Shown: positions 44,109-57,237 of the stretch, piece after piece | How positions within the stretch are numbered: the first letter of the stretch is position 1 | Layout of the letters: each line of letters starts with the position of its first letter | Assembly (NCBI RefSeq): GCF_030247195.1 | Contig: NC_080670.1 | Coordinates: 94,182,711-94,246,710 of the forward strand | Source: Topomyia yanbarensis | Lineage: Eukaryota; Arthropoda; Insecta; Diptera; Culicidae | Direction: 5' to 3' | DNA: 64,000 nt | Notes under the pieces: generated by a model | What the model saw: only the letters and a program-made list of their open reading frames with translations | What the model was told of the DNA's origin: nothing | Databases searched by the model: none | Program-made: the position numbers and the translations under genes

Positions 44109-44226
44109 ATTCTCAACCCTTTTAAAGATTTGATTTGATCTTAAAATTTTAAACAATATTTCATCCTAAAGTAAATAAAATATACAAACATTTCAAAAGA
44201 ATTAATTCACTTTCGATAAGAAATAA

Positions 44227-46233
44227 TCATTTTTTTCTTTGATAAACGAAATTTCGCTCAATATTAACTTTCCTCAAACGATTCGATCTCCTAACCGTAC
44301 TCAACGTTGGAGTTTGAATTTCTGCTTTTTCTCTTCGATTGCCACCAGATAATCCCGAAATTCTCCGGCATTTGATGACTGATTCTGGAAACCCTCTAAA
44401 CACTTCTTCTTCATCTTGACTCGATGAGCGAAATTTGTGCTTGTGACTGTTACTCTCTCGAATAGGATCTTCATCGTTGCCGCTAGCGGAAGGCACACGC
44501 CTTAGCCGTTGAGCTCTTTGGGACTTGGAGCTGGTTACGATGCGCCGTTACGACCACGTTTCCAATGGACACCTGGAATATATTTTTTGAAATTTTTCGT
44601 AAGTAGCTGCTTTTAACCATCTACTAAAATCTTTGGAATTATGGTTTTTATAATAAATCTCCTTTCCCATTGTCAACTTATCTAGTGGTTCATTGAGTAG
44701 GTGTTGATCCTGCTCAATGATCTTTGGTTTTGGTTCCTCAGTGGGTTGAGGTGGTTCAGCTAATTGTTGTTTATAATTAGAATTGGGGTTCAATAAATCA
44801 ATCAACATTTTTGGCTTGTAACTAAAAACTTTTTCTGAAGGGAAGTTCCCATCAGACGTCAAACATGTATTTCTGTAATTCATCAGAAACAAATTGATTT
44901 GATCTTCAACGTCTAGTCCCTTGATTTCCCGTTCCAACATGAATCTTTTTAGTACCTCTTTTACAATCCTCACAGAACGCTCCGCTTGACCATTGCTGGA
45001 GGGATTGTAAGGAGGACTTTTCAGGACTTTTATTCCTTGTCTTTCCAAAAAGGTTATGAAATCACAAGAATTAAAAGGGGGACCACCATCTGTAACCACT
45101 ACATCCGGTAATCCGAATCTAGAAAATACTCCTATAAATTTCCTTAAAACCTTTTTAGCATCAGTTCCATATTTCATTACTTCAATTTCAATCCATTTTG
45201 AATAACTGTCTACAATCAAAAGAAAAGTTTTATGTTCAAAGTGGAAGAAATCAGCATGAATTCTGCTGAATGGTCGTTTAGTTGGAATCCAACCAGACGT
45301 AATTTTTTGTTTGGGAACAACTGCCATTTTCCTACAAGATTCACAAGCTTCGACATATTTTTCAATGTCTGAGTTGATCCCAAACCAAAATACCGCCCGA
45401 CGAGCCAATTTTTTCATCTTTACAACCCCAGAATGATTGACGTGTAACAATTTTAAAATCCCACTGTGCATGGAGTTTGGTATCATAACCCTGTCTTGAA
45501 ACAATATACAATGGTCTACAATCTCTAAATCAACGCGATTTGAGAAAATATGTGCATAGTGTTTGTCTACTCTTTCTGGCCAACCATTCTGTATATAATA
45601 TATAATTTGTTGTAAAAACTCGTCTTTGCTCGTCTCATTAGCAACCTGGGAAAAATCAACAGGAAATTCCTGGCTAAAACTAATGCTTTTCACTATTTCT
45701 TTATCAAACTGTTTAGGGACTAACTGATTCAATGGAAAACGAGAGCAAAAATCTGCATTCCCCATTTTCTCAGCTGGTCTATATTTGATTTCAAAGTCGT
45801 AAATAGACATTTCCGAAACGTATCTTTGTAATCTAGTTGCAAAAATAGCATTTTTCCCCACTTTACCGAAAATTCCTACCAATGGTTTGTGATCTGTATA
45901 AACAATGAATCTTTGACTATATAAAAACTTGTGAAATTTCTTCACCGTGCAGACCAAGGCCAATGCTTCCAAATGAAGTATAGGATACTTCATTTGAGCA
46001 CTGTTTAGTGAAAACGATGTAAAGGAAATTGGTTTTTCAATTCCGTCAATATCGTGCGCTATCACTCCCCCTAAACCATAACCTGAAGCATCCGAAACCA
46101 CAACAATCGGTTTCAAAGGGTCGTAAAATTCAAGAATATTAGCAGTAAGCAGTTCATTTTTGCATCTTACAAAGGCTTTATCAGTATTCTCATCCCACAC
46201 GTACTTCACGTCCTTTTGCAATAACCTGTACAA
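44227..46233 (-). pseudogene. gypsy-2 pol: RNase H and integrase
   Basis: From 46233 the frame holds the end of RT and an RNase H (VVVSDASGYGLGG, YTDHKPLVGIF). The integrase follows: H2C2 zinc finger (HVNHSGVVKMKK, then ACESCRK), and a D,D,E core (HADFFHF, VTDGGPPF, SNGQAERSV). The frame of 561 codons stops at 44548, while similar charged sequence (SNRLRKVN) continues in another frame down to 44227, so the C-terminus is frameshifted. No envelope-like ORF is seen before the 3' LTR. Confidence 0.85.
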
Positions 46234-46931
46234 ACACTAAACTTCGAAGACAAGTGGGGAACAAATTTACCATAATAATTCACAAGCCCTAGAAACGCCT
46301 TCAATTCGGTCACAGTTTTAGGAACTTTCGCATTTCTAATTGTAGTAAGTTTGTCCGGACATGGAAGCAAATCAGTTTCTGATATAATATGACCTAAATA
46401 TGGAAGTGAATTTACGAAAAACTTACATTTATCCCAATTAACCTTAATATTAGCAAGCGATAACTTTTCCATAACCAAAACAACCTTCTTATAACAATCA
46501 TTTAAATCCTTCCCCGCAATAAGTACATCATCCAAATAACAGCAGACATTTTCCAATCCAGCCAATATCTGATCCATAACCTGCTGGAATATCGCTGCAC
46601 TCGATGAAGCCCCTTTGCGGTAATCTGTTGTAAGTGAAAAGCCCCTTGATCGTGTTGATAACGATAAACTTCCTAGATTTTTCTGACAGCATAAGTTGAG
46701 TGTAGGCTCCTTCCAAATCAAGGGCACAAAACACTGTACAACCTGCTAAATTTGCAAAAATATCGTCCGCTAATGGTAAGGGATAACTATTAGGGATTAT
46801 TAATTTATTAATTGAAACTTTGCAATCGATTACCATCCTAATCTCACCATTTTTCTTAGGGACAACAACGACCGGAGAAGCCCACTCACTAGATTTTATA
46901 GGTGTAATGATTTTTTCCTTTTCAAGTTTTT
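46206..46931 (-). pseudogene. gypsy-2 pol: reverse transcriptase, frameshifted
   Basis: Two overlapping frames make up the RT. 46528-46931 has EWASPVVVVPKKNGEIRM and ALDLEGAYTQL. 46206-46727 has the catalytic YLDDVLIAGK, and the LGLVNYYGKFVP segment. The change of frame is near 46620. Upstream continuity is with the protease on the far side of the BEL insertion: the TTTAG target copies at both ends of BEL join the two parts without loss. Confidence 0.85.
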
Positions 46932-46936
46932 CTAAA
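46932..46936. repeat. BEL target-site duplication, left copy
   Basis: CTAAA, repeated at 54806-54810. Confidence 0.9.
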
Positions 46937-47263
46937 TGTTGAAGCAAGAAGAAAAATTAAGGCAACTAAATTTTCACAACCACCCTACAACTCCGACAAA
47001 TCGGAGAATGGGTCAGTCCCGTTCTAGCGCATAGCTTGTTTCGGTTTATCTCATCTATCTGATGCATGTAGACACGAAGCAATAGGCCTTTTTTGGCACG
47101 ATCGTTCGCCGGTCGCTGATCAGCATTAGATGTAAGTCAGAGTTTTTAGTCTAAAATATACAGTCCACGAATATACACGCCTTTTTTAAGTTCGCGCAGT
47201 GAAATTAGAAGTTTTTTTAGTTTTCATTCCAAGTATCCGAAGAACCAACAGTGCGCGCGAACA
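46937..47263 (+). repeat. BEL 5' LTR
   Basis: Begins TGTTGAAGC and ends GCGCGCGAACA. Differs from the 3' LTR at CGGTTTATC/CGGTCTATC and TTTTTTTAG/TTTTTCTAG. Confidence 0.95.
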
Positions 47264-47281
47264 TTTGGTCCTTCGAGCCGG
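47264..47281 (+). promoter_or_regulatory. BEL primer-binding site
   Basis: TTTGGTCCTTCGAGCCGG directly follows the 5' LTR. The TGG start and position fit complementarity to the 3' CCA of a tRNA; which tRNA was not determined. The leader from 47282 to 47897 has no credible ORF. Confidence 0.7.
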
Positions 47282-47897
47282 ATCACGGTGACGGTTTTCG
47301 GATGCTTGGCGGGACGTTGTCCCTTTGAAAAGTGACACTTAGTGCCGGGCAAGTGCTGAACAATTAAAAGCCCGTGAACAATAGTGAAGTGCTCCATTTT
47401 CGACACCGGACAACGCAGTGGACGCCATCGTGAAGCAGTTTCGCGGCGCCATCGCAACTGGAGTGCAACGAGGACAATTGGACGCGACGATTGCAGCAGG
47501 AAGCACCACGATCCGGACGGGATCTGGTCTAAAAATACCAGGGAAGTACAGTGTATGGTGGCTTGTTGCATGTGGCCACCGAAAGTTGTGACGGTTGCAA
47601 ATAAAGTTATCAAATGCATGCGAGTTTTTTCTTGGCGAGTGCATGAGTCGTGTCCACCATTAAATTTGGTCTCGGTATTTCGCTGGTTATTTCTGGCTGT
47701 CGTTTGCTCCTCTGTTCAATTATCTTTCGCTGCTGTCAATTGGGTTGATAAGTCTGTATTCTGTCTCGCGAGGTCGCGGTCGTGGAACGTCGAGTCGATC
47801 GGTGAATTTTCGGAAACGGGTGTGCTAGTGAAGGTGATTAGTGCGTGATAGTTCCTGATTTCTACAGTGCAGTGAGTGAGAGGTGTAAAATTTGAAA

Positions 47898-50800
47898 ATG
47901 GCTCGTGAAGTTAAGGCACTGTTGAAGCGTGAACGACAGTTGCAGAACAGTTTAACGTTCATTGACAAGTTTATCCATAACTATGACGATGAACGGGATG
48001 CGCGTCAATTAAGTGTGCGATTGAACGTGCTAGAGCAAGTGGGTGCAGAATATTATACGGTGCGTGCCAAACTGGAGCTTCTACAGGAAGAAGAAGAGGA
48101 GAAGAAGCAGGCTGGTGCTGAACCTGCAGTGAAAGAGGAAGCATTGCACCACCTCGAAGAGACAAACTACCAGGCAATGCACGACTTCGACGATCGTTTT
48201 TGTACCCTGAAGGCTGAGCTACTAGAGCTGCAGTTGTGCAAGGACCCGTTGCATACCAGCCACAACGACTCCGATTCATCGGCGCATCGGACGTCTACGA
48301 CTATCTCCCGAGTAAAACTTCCAGAGATACGACTTCCAAGTTTCGGTGGACGAATTCATGAGTGGGTAACATTCCGTGACACTTTTCGTAGTCTCATCGA
48401 CCAAAGCGCGCAGCTGAACGAGATCGATAAATTCACATACCTGAGGGCGTCACTTTCTGGTGAAGCGCTCCAGGAAATTTACTCGGTCGAGATTTCTGCT
48501 GCAAACTATGATGTGGCTTGGAAGGCGTTGCAAGAACGGTACGAGAATAAAAAGCTGCTTGTGAAAGCGTACTTAGATGCTCTCTTTTTCATCGAGCCAC
48601 TGAAGAAGGAGAGTTACGACGGGCTTAGTCAACTGATCGGCCAGTTTGAGAAAAACTTGCAGATGTTAGAGAAGATTGGTGAGTCTACAGAGAACTGGAG
48701 CACGATTCTTGCCTATATGGTATGCACGAGGTTGGATTCCTCGACACTTCGACAATGGGAATCTCATCATAATTCCAAGGATGTCCCAAATTATCGAGAT
48801 TTGATGGGATTTCTGCGTAGTCAGTGCTCCGTTCTGCAATCCATTTCCATCCCATCCAAGATGAACAGCGATCCACGTTCCCAGAAGGTAGCAGTTTGTC
48901 ACACGCTTGTGAAGACATCTGGGAAGTGTCCATTCTGTGGCGAGTCGTGGCATTCAGCGTTTCAGTGTGCGAAGTTTCAGAAGCAGTCTGTTCCAGATCG
49001 CATCAGCGCTGTTATGAGGAGTAAGCTTTGTCGCAACTGTCTGCGTCCAGGACACGTTGCAAGAACCTGCGAGAGAGGAGCCTGTCATCACTGTCATCAG
49101 CGTCACCACTCGATGCTGCATACTGAAACACCGCAGGCAGGATCCTCCGTTTCACTTCCGCAGTCAAGACCTCAGACAGTACCCCAGCAGCCACGACAGC
49201 CACAAACCAAGCAACACAGTCCGAACCAACAAATACACACTCATCCGACCAATGCACAGACGAACACCGCCAACTCGCATAACACAACAACATCACCGTC
49301 CAACACCAACACAGCCTCCACTAGCCAAACATGCATAGCACTCCCCAACGCACCTACACACAATATTGTTCTCTCGACGGCGCTTGTGACCGTTAAGGAC
49401 CGTCACGGCAATTCGTTGCTTGCGCGAGCCTTGCTAGATTCTTGCTCGCAGCATTGCCTGATGACGGCTAGTTTTTCAAATAAGCTTAAGTTCCGTGAAT
49501 CGCCAGCATTTTTGTGCATTCAGGGAATTGGTTCGTCGAGTGTGGCGTCAACAAGATCCGTCAGTGTAGCAGTTGCTGCACGGTCAAGTGAGATTTCGTC
49601 GTATGCCGAGGAGATGTGTTTCCATGTTTTGCCGAAGCTAACATTGGCGTTACCGACAGCAAGCTTCAATCCATCGCAGTTGTGTCTACCAGAAGCAGCA
49701 GCTCTTGCCGATCCCTGGTTTTATGAATCCGGTCCGATTGACATGATTATCGGGGCGGAGTATTACGTCGACCTGTTTGAAGAGGGTAGATACAAGGCAA
49801 CTGAAGACGGGCCTACTCTGCAGAAAACTGTTTTTGGCTGGATAGTTTCCGGTCGCGTTCCCAGTTCATCATCTAGCGGTGCAATTTCGACGACCAACGT
49901 TTGTTCAACAGCCGAGATTCAAGATCAATTAGCCAAGTTTTGGGAGTTAGAAACTTGTCGAACAACCAGCACGAATTCTACGGAAGAGTCGGCGTGCGAG
50001 AAAATCTTCAGCGAGACTACATTCAGAGATGAGACGGGGAGATTCGTAGTCACACTTCCAAAAAGGCAATCGATCATCAAGCAGCTCGGTGATTCTAAAG
50101 GTACAGCTGTTAAGCGGTTTATGAGTTTGGAGCGACGTCTGGCAGCGAACCCGGAGTTGAAAGCGCAGTACAGTGAATTTATACACGAGTATCAAGCTCT
50201 TGGTCATATGAGCGAAGTCGTCGATGATACCATCACACCAGAGGCCGTCTACCACCTGCCGCATCACGCTATTTTGAAACCTGACAGCACAACTACGAAA
50301 CTGCGCGTAGTGTTTGACGCTTCATGTCGAACTAGCTCAGGGTACTCTCTGAACGATGCTCTAATGGTCGGTCCTGTCGTACAAGACGATTTGTTGGATG
50401 TTATTCTCAGATTCCGTCTACATCGTCACGCACTAGTCGCAGACATCGCAAAAATGTACCGCATGGTGCAAGTTCAGCCTGCCGATCAGCCTCTGCAAAG
50501 AATTCTATGGCGAGATTCATCAGCAGAACCCATCAAAATCTTCCAATTGACTACGGTCACGTATGGCACGGCTTCCGCGCCGTATTTGGCGACAAAATGT
50601 TTGCAGACATTAGCAGAAGATGGTCAACAGACACACCCTATTGCTGCGAAGGTGGTCCGGCAGGATTTTTATGTAGACGATATGTTGTCCGGAGTGGACG
50701 AACCTGAGGAAGGTAGAATGTTTGTCAACGAGATGATCAGCCTAATGGAATCAGCGGGATTCTCGTTACGAAAGTGGAACTCCAACTGCAGGGAGATTCT

Positions 50801-51059
50801 GTTAGAGGTACCTGAACATCTGAGAGATGATCGCACTATTCTCCAGCTTGATTCCCCAACATCCACCGTTAAAACGTTAGGTTTACTATGGGAACCCAGT
50901 ACAGATCGATTCCAATTCAGCACCCCGCAGTGGAACTCATCGGCGCTCATCACCAAGCGCACCGTTCTGTCGGATGTCTCGACTTTTCGATCCACTCGGA
51001 CTCGTAGGGCCCGTGATCATACAGGCCAAGATGTTCATTCAAGAATTGTGGAAACTTGA
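47898..51059 (+). pseudogene. BEL gag-pol, 5' part: Gag, protease, RT
   Basis: Translation should start at ATG 47898 (MAREVKALLKRERQ), not at the TTG two codons earlier. The Gag part has a charged coiled-coil N-terminus, a DUF1759-type region (LPSFGGRIHEWVTFRDTF) and Cys/His knuckles (CPFCGESWHSAFQC, CRNCLRPGHVARTC). A low-complexity Gln/Thr/Asn linker follows. The protease motif is ALLDSCSQHC (DSC where retropepsins usually have DSG, seen in BEL/Pao). RT has HALVADIAKMYRM and the catalytic FYVDDMLSG. The frame is lost at about 50974, where RLFDPLG continues in another frame. Confidence 0.9.
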
Positions 51060-53286
51060 CTGTGGTTGGGATGAACCACTCGCCGAAAGCATGCAGGATC
51101 ACTGGCATGAATATCGTCGAAACTTGACTGGCCTTGAGGGATTGTCTGTACCTCGCTGGGTTGAAATCAGATCCGATATCATCGACATACAGCTCCATGG
51201 GTTCTGTGATGCCTCTGAGAAGGCATATGGGGCCTGCATCTACGTGAGAAGTATCTCCAACAGCGGGTCAGTTGCTGTACACCTACTAGCATCGAAGTCC
51301 CGTGTCGCCCCTCTTGAGAACCTGAAAAAGAAGAAGCAACGCCAAACGATTCCGCGCTTGGAGCTTTCTTCAGCTTTACTCCTTTCCCACCGCTACGAAA
51401 GAGTGGTCAGTAGCACACACATCACAGCCCCAGCTTTCTTTTGGACAGATTCGATGATTGTTAAGTTCTGGTTAGCATCATCACCGTCGCGATGGAAAGA
51501 ATTCGTTGCGAATCGAGTTTCAGAAATCCAGCATATAACGAAAGGCAGCATCTGGAATCACGTATCAGGAGTTGAAAACCCAGCCGATATAGTTTCTCGC
51601 GGCATGACGCCTGCGCAGCTGCAGTACCAATCGCTATGGTTTGGTGGACCTTACTGGCTGCTTCCGGAGCAAGATAACTGGCCGGGAACCCTGCAAGCTT
51701 GCGAAGACAGCATTGACAGATCAGTACTAGAAGAAAAAGGAGCCGTTGTCGCAGTTCTGAAATCCGTTTCTCCCGGTGAGCTGTTTAACCTGCGATCAAC
51801 TTACACTGGATTGGTGCGACTCACAGCATACATTTGTCGGTTCCGTTTCAACGCTCAAGCTGCAAATCGGAATTGCCGAAACCTTGGAAGTTTAACCGTC
51901 AAGGAACTCGACGGCGCTGTACGGACACTTGTCTCTCTGTCTCAGCGAGAATGTTTCCCACAAGAGCTGGCGGATTTGACCAACAATCGTCCACTACGTA
52001 ATTCATCGATCCTTTCGCTCGATCCTCAGCTAATTGAAGGCATACTCTGCGTTGGCGGCCGGCTACGGCACGCACATCTGTCTAACAGTCGAAAGCATCC
52101 GTTCATTTTGGATCGTCGTCACCCTCTAGCAAGGATCGTAATGGAGTACTATCATCAGAAGCTGTTCCACGCGGGTCAACAGTTACTGATATCGGCAGTT
52201 CGAGAACGATTCTGGCCGACATTCGCCCGTGATTTAGCAAGAAGCGTAATCCATAAGTGCGTCGCATGCTTTCGAGTGAAACCAAGAGTCCAGGATCAAC
52301 TGATGGCGGATCTACCGCCAGAAAGAGTCACACCATGCTTACCGTTTCGTCGTGTTGGAGTTGACTACTGTGGACCGTTTTTAGTAGGCCACCCGTATCG
52401 CAAAAATCGCCCAGTGAAGTGCTTTGTAGCCATCTACGTTTGCCTGGTCACCAAAGCAGTGCACCTGGAATTAGCAGCAGATTTGACAACCCAGGCCTTC
52501 TTGGCCACACTGAAACGTTTTTCATCCCGGCGAGGCAAGCCGGAACTCATCATGTGCGACAATGCTCGAAATTTCGTCGGCGCAAAACGGGAGCTTGACG
52601 AGCTTCGTAAATTGTTCAACAATCAGCAGTTTCAAGAACAGGCGATAAGGGAAGCTTCAGAGGACAAAATAGACTTCAAATTCATACCAGCACGTTCGCC
52701 GAACTTTGGCGGACTATGGGAGTCAGCAGTGAAGTCGTTCAAAACCCTATTCAAACGCACTATAGGAACACGAAGTTTGCTTCATGACGAAATGCTTACA
52801 GTACTAGTACAAATCGAAGCGATTTTAAACTCTCGTCCGCTTACACCTATTAGCAACGATCCAGCAGATTTCAAAGCGTTAACTCCAGGACACTTTCTGA
52901 TTCATCGGCCACTAACGGCAATACCAGAACCAAACCTGGACAGTATTCCTGAAGGTCGACTAGCAGCATGGCAACGAAATCAGCAGTTTCTTCAGCAATT
53001 GTGGAAAAGATGGTCGGAACAATATCTGTCTGATCTGCAAAACAGAACCAGATGGATGCGACGGAAGGAAAATTTAGCGATTGGGACCATGGATGTCCTG
53101 AAAGACGAAAATCAGCCCCCACTGAAATGGCAGTTGGGGCGCATAACGGAAATTCATCCTGGACCGGATGGAAACATTCGTGTCGCAACAGTACAAACGA
53201 AGGATGGTAGCTACCGAAGAGGGATTTCCAAAATCTGCGTGCTACCCATCCGTGACAACTCCAACTCAACACCCGAAGAGACCTAG
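50974..53286 (+). pseudogene. BEL pol, 3' part: RNase H and integrase
   Basis: This continues from RLFDPLGLVGPVII (the conserved Pao linker) into RNase H-like sequence (HGFCDASEKAYGAC, FFWTDSMIV). The integrase has a zinc-binding part (HPLARIVMEYYHQKLFHAG, then CVACFR), an rve core (VDYCGPF, MCDNARNF, FGGLWESAVKSFK) and a C-terminal DUF5641-type domain. It stops at 53284-53286. A one-base frameshift near 50974 separates it from the RT; otherwise the frame is intact, so the loss is recent. Confidence 0.9.
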
Positions 53287-54478
53287 ATGTCGCCAGTTGC
53301 GGAGATCCAGAGGATCTCCGCAACCACCAGTTAAGTTATGTATGTTTTTTATTTTCAAAAAGCTTATCAGAATTTTCTTCCTCAGTCGCAACGTCAGGTT
53401 TCGGTCATCTCCCGGAATGCTAGACGACCCGCACTCAAGCTAAATGAGTATCCTTGTTTGATTCCCCACATTCGGAGGTAATCTGTTTTGTTTCGGTGAT
53501 GGTCCATGTTTTTGATGTTGCATGCTTGCATTATGTTCGAGTTTGTACTGTCCTCCGTGAAGAATCTTTTCTAAAACCACACATCACGCTTGGTTTATTC
53601 GAGGTACAACTACGTCTAGCCTGCAACAGAGGAAGAAAAGGTCAATTCATCCTCTTGATGTCCACGCCGGAGTCGTTGGCGAGCATGACCAGCTCGACTT
53701 GACGATTAAAGCAGCGTAGAGATCCATCGCAGTCACAGCACATTCGTAGCATACCGAAAATCACCAGCGTAACGTCGAAACTCACCGCACCCGAGCAACA
53801 TCTATCAGCATACCATCATCGATGACGTCACCATCACTAAAACTATCCGATTACAGTAGCAGCAAACCAATGAATATTCGTTGTTACTTATAACGAAGTC
53901 CTGAGAGACGCACCCAGTCCGGCGGAATGTCCGTTGGAACCAACCAAGAAGTCACGAATCAACCGGCAACCAATCGTGATCGAGTCCACAGCGAGAAGAA
54001 AAAATTTCCTGCAAAATTTCCAGTTCAGTCAGCAATCCAGCTAATAAACAAACAGCAAAAAAACCAGCAAAATCACCACTAACCAGCAGCGCAGAAATGC
54101 ATTCCACCGTAGCAGCAAAGGGCACCGACTGCCCACAAATAACTGCAGCAGCGAGATGGTTTTGGTAAACTATCTTCACACAGCAACAGCACCGACACAA
54201 TATCAGCAAAACAACAAATACGTTGCATCTCGAATGCACTTTCGATCGACCCAACAGCAGAAAAATTATAACCGCAAAGTAGAATTGGGTCAAGGTCAAC
54301 CGATCAACTGTCACACTGGCGGCACCGAGTATTGGCAAAAAACAAGCCGAAAATATTGTTTAGTTTTTGTGTTGAATTATATGATTATGCAGCCTAATTT
54401 GAAATGTAGAGTTAACCAGTAGTTAGAGTAGGAGAGACATATATTGAAATTCGCAGAGATTTCAAGGCGGCCGGCGTA
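53287..54478 (+). other. BEL 3' noncoding region
   Basis: 1.2 kb between the pol stop and the 3' LTR, rich in CAGCA and ACCAGC motifs. No env-like ORF is seen. A purine-rich stretch (AGAGATTTCAAGG, about 54455) precedes the LTR. Confidence 0.7.
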
Positions 54479-54805
54479 TGTTGAAGCAAGAAGAAAAATT
54501 AAGGCAACTAAATTTTCACAACCACCCTACAACTCCGACAAATCGGAGAATGGGTCAGTCCCGTTCTAGCGCATAGCTTGTTTCGGTCTATCTCATCTAT
54601 CTGATGCATGTAGACACGAAGCAATAGGCCTTTTTTGGCACGATCGTTCGCCGGTCGCTGATCAGCATTAGATGTAAGTCAGAGTTTTTAGTCTAAAATA
54701 TACAGTCCACGAATATACACGCCTTTTTTAAGTTCGCGCAGTGAAATTAGAAGTTTTTCTAGTTTTCATTCCAAGTATCCGAAGAACCAACAGTGCGCGC
54801 GAACA
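54479..54805 (+). repeat. BEL 3' LTR
   Basis: 327 bp, near-identical to the 5' LTR, followed by the right target copy CTAAA at 54806-54810. Confidence 0.95.
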
Positions 54806-54810
54806 CTAAA

Positions 54811-56253
54811 TGTTCAACAACTTTCTCCCTAAGCCTATATGGAACCTCATATGCTTTTCGAAAAATAGGAGTATTTTCTTTTAAAACAATATCTGTTTCA
54901 AAACCCGCAATTGGTGAAGAAAGGTCTTTTGTGAAAACACTAGAATATTGCATTTTGAAGTCAGTCACCACCTTGACTATATTTGAAAAATGTATCTTAT
55001 TGACCTGTGAAACGTTCATGAAATAATCTCTCCAAAGTGGACAAAATGCATCCAACCATTTACGCCCTAGTAACGGAACGAAATCATAATCACAGTTTAA
55101 CACAAATAGCGGCAAAAGACATTCAATATCTTTATATTGCACCACTACGTCAATTTTTCCCAAAATGTCAAGCTTAGCACCATTTACAACAACTAAGTCT
55201 CGATTTGTTTTCTGCAAGGGCATATCAAACAGTTTCTTATATATCGCTGAACCAACTACCGAGACTGCAGATCCACTGTCGACCTCCATTTTCAAAAGTT
55301 TACCTTGCACAATTAGTTGCAAAAAACATGGGTCATTTATTCTATTTACAGAAGACACTTGCATACACATATAGTCACCTGAGTCACTGTCGCTGTCTGT
55401 GTCGTTCATGTCCGCTTTCAACTGTTTAAACATATCCGCAATTTTGTCGTCACCGAAACTCAGGTCTTTTCTCTTCTTGACAAATTTGACGGAATTGTTT
55501 TGTATTTTTCTGCGCCTGAAACATGATCGCTTAATGTGGCCTTTTATGCCACAACAATCGCAGATTAAATCAGCAAAACGTCCATTTCGTTTTCGTTCTA
55601 AACTTTTGTGCCATTTGCGCTTAAGGGAATTACTCCGACTTCTACTACGACCGATTTCGTTTTCATGCAAATCCCTTCTACCCAATCGACTTTTTACGGA
55701 AGCAATCTGGTTACCCTGGCGATCATTGATCATACGAGCACGTGATCCAGCTAACTCCCAATCAACAATGATCTTCTCCGCTATTGCTAAGCTGAGAGTG
55801 TCCTCATTTAAAAGTTTTTGTTGAAGGGATTTATCAAAAACTCCTATCACGAGCTTGTCACGAATAGCCGTTTCTCTAAAGTCGCCAAAAGCACAGAACT
55901 CTGCCTGCAGTTTCACTGCAAGGACAAAGTCCTCTGCCTTCTCGTTAGGTCCTTGCACCTTTATATAAAATTTGTATCTTTGAATCAGGTCAGATTCGAC
56001 CTTATCAAATCGTTCTTTAAGCTTTTTGGAAAGCGTAACTAACTAGTTTAAGATCTTCCGATGAAGGATATAAAAGCTTGAGCTCTTCATATACAGCCGG
56101 TCCACTTAATGTGACAAACAAAGCCTTTTGTCTTGCAAGATCAGTAACACCATTTACTTGAAATAAATAATCGAGTCCTTCGGAATAACTCGTGAAAGAA
56201 GAGCCTACAATATACGGCTCAATAGATCCAATAGACCTTTCTCGTCCGACCTA
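54811..56253 (-). pseudogene. gypsy-2 gag and protease, N-terminus missing
   Basis: Reading from 56253, the Gag core (SIGSIEPYIVGSSF, YEELKLLYPSSED) passes with a frameshift near 55958-56040 into the rest of Gag (FRETAIRDKLVIGV) with one CCHC knuckle, CDCCGIKGHIKRSC. A protease follows (EVDSGSAVSVVG; active-site DSG). The frame ends where BEL enters, inside the sequence leading to RT. The first codons of gag are absent: at 56254 sequence similarity to the element ends abruptly. That is the border of the 6-kb foreign block. Confidence 0.8.
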
Positions 56254-56905
56254 ACAACTGTTTTTCTTATTTTTAATCGAAAGATTACACATTGATAAGA
56301 ACATTTCCGTAAAAATGAGATTTTTAGGAGTTATCATGATTTTTTAAAATTTGAAATATGCAAGAATGTTGAATATTTTTTTCACCTCAGCAAGAATGGT
56401 GGGACTTAAAATGTGCGTTTGGGCAGCACTGCTTTGAATATTTTCACTTAAGTTCTTGGCAACGCGGTAAATGAAGTGGTGAATCGCAGTACAAAATTCA
56501 TTAGCAATGTAAACAAACTAAAATGAACCTCTCGCTGTAGAACATTGGATGAAAATGTTTAACCTTACTTTTTTGACATTTCGCAGAACTTGTTTACATA
56601 GACTTGGATTTTTTTTTATTCGACCACAGTATGAGAAACTTGATTTGGTTTACTTTTAAATGCGAATATCTTGTATTAACAAGCTCGCTAGGCTTTCATT
56701 TTTATTTGACGTCATTAGGCAATGTTCCGTTAAATTTGGCATTTGGATTTTTCTTGTCCACGATTCGTTGAAGAAAGCGATTTTATTTGTTGCGATCAAT
56801 TCAACTTGTTTTGTTTTTTTGCTGAATTACAACGTTAGCCACGAAACATTTTGATGATCACTGGTAATTGCATTGATGTCCTTGAAATTATATACATCGC
56901 TTCAT
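56254..56905. other. Noncoding DNA at left border of the foreign block
   Basis: AT-rich, no gene recognised. The exact border motif and any target duplication could not be found. Confidence 0.4.
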
Positions 56906-57165
56906 AGGTCCGCACCAATTGCAGCCGCTCCACCTCGCCGGAATCGAGTTAGCCGATGGTCCAGCCTGCGTCACCCTCGGCCTTCGCTGCACCAATGGTA
57001 GCTCCCAACCAGGCACTTGGATTAATTGCTCAAATCGCAGCTACTGCTGGTAGTGTAGCGATCGGCTCCGTCGGTAATACCGTTGGACATACCCTCATCG
57101 GAATGTTCAGCGGTTCCGATTCACAAGAGGCAGCCTCGCCTAGCCCCGGTATCGGGCGAGGCAAA
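56906..57165 (+). pseudogene. CHCHD2-like fragment
   Basis: CHCHD2 is a mitochondrial twin-CX9C protein. The sequence resembles its N-terminal and central hydrophobic part: RSAPIAAAPPRR (from 56906), then in another frame [28 protein letters not shown] and [10 protein letters not shown]. Similarity ends after QEAA (about 57132), and the CHCH domain with its cysteines is missing. A frameshift separates the two parts. What follows (to stop 57235-57237) is unrelated. An intron-like TTCATAG precedes it, so it may be a copied exon. Confidence 0.55.
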
Positions 57166-57237
57166 CACTTCGGCGAGACCATGCTCGTGGGAGATCAAGC
57201 AGTTATTATCTTGTACCCAAGGCCAGGCCGAGTGTGA

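Larger units (their letters stand above)
46937..54805 (+). mobile_element. BEL/Pao LTR retrotransposon
   Basis: A 7869-bp + strand element with 327-bp LTRs (46937-47263 and 54479-54805), 5-bp CTAAA duplication, and a primer-binding site TTTGGTCCTTCGAGCCGG right after the 5' LTR. Gag and pol are in one frame, as usual for BEL/Pao, except for a shift near 50974. The LTRs differ at about two sites, so the insertion is recent. It sits inside gypsy-2 pol. Confidence 0.95.

Noticed and set aside
47384..47848. 154-codon frame in BEL leader
   Set aside because: It starts at a non-ATG position, lacks domains and lies in the untranslated leader before the gag ATG at 47898.
54156..54422. env-like ORF in the BEL 3' region
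   Set aside because: Short, Gln-rich, without signal peptide or membrane segment.
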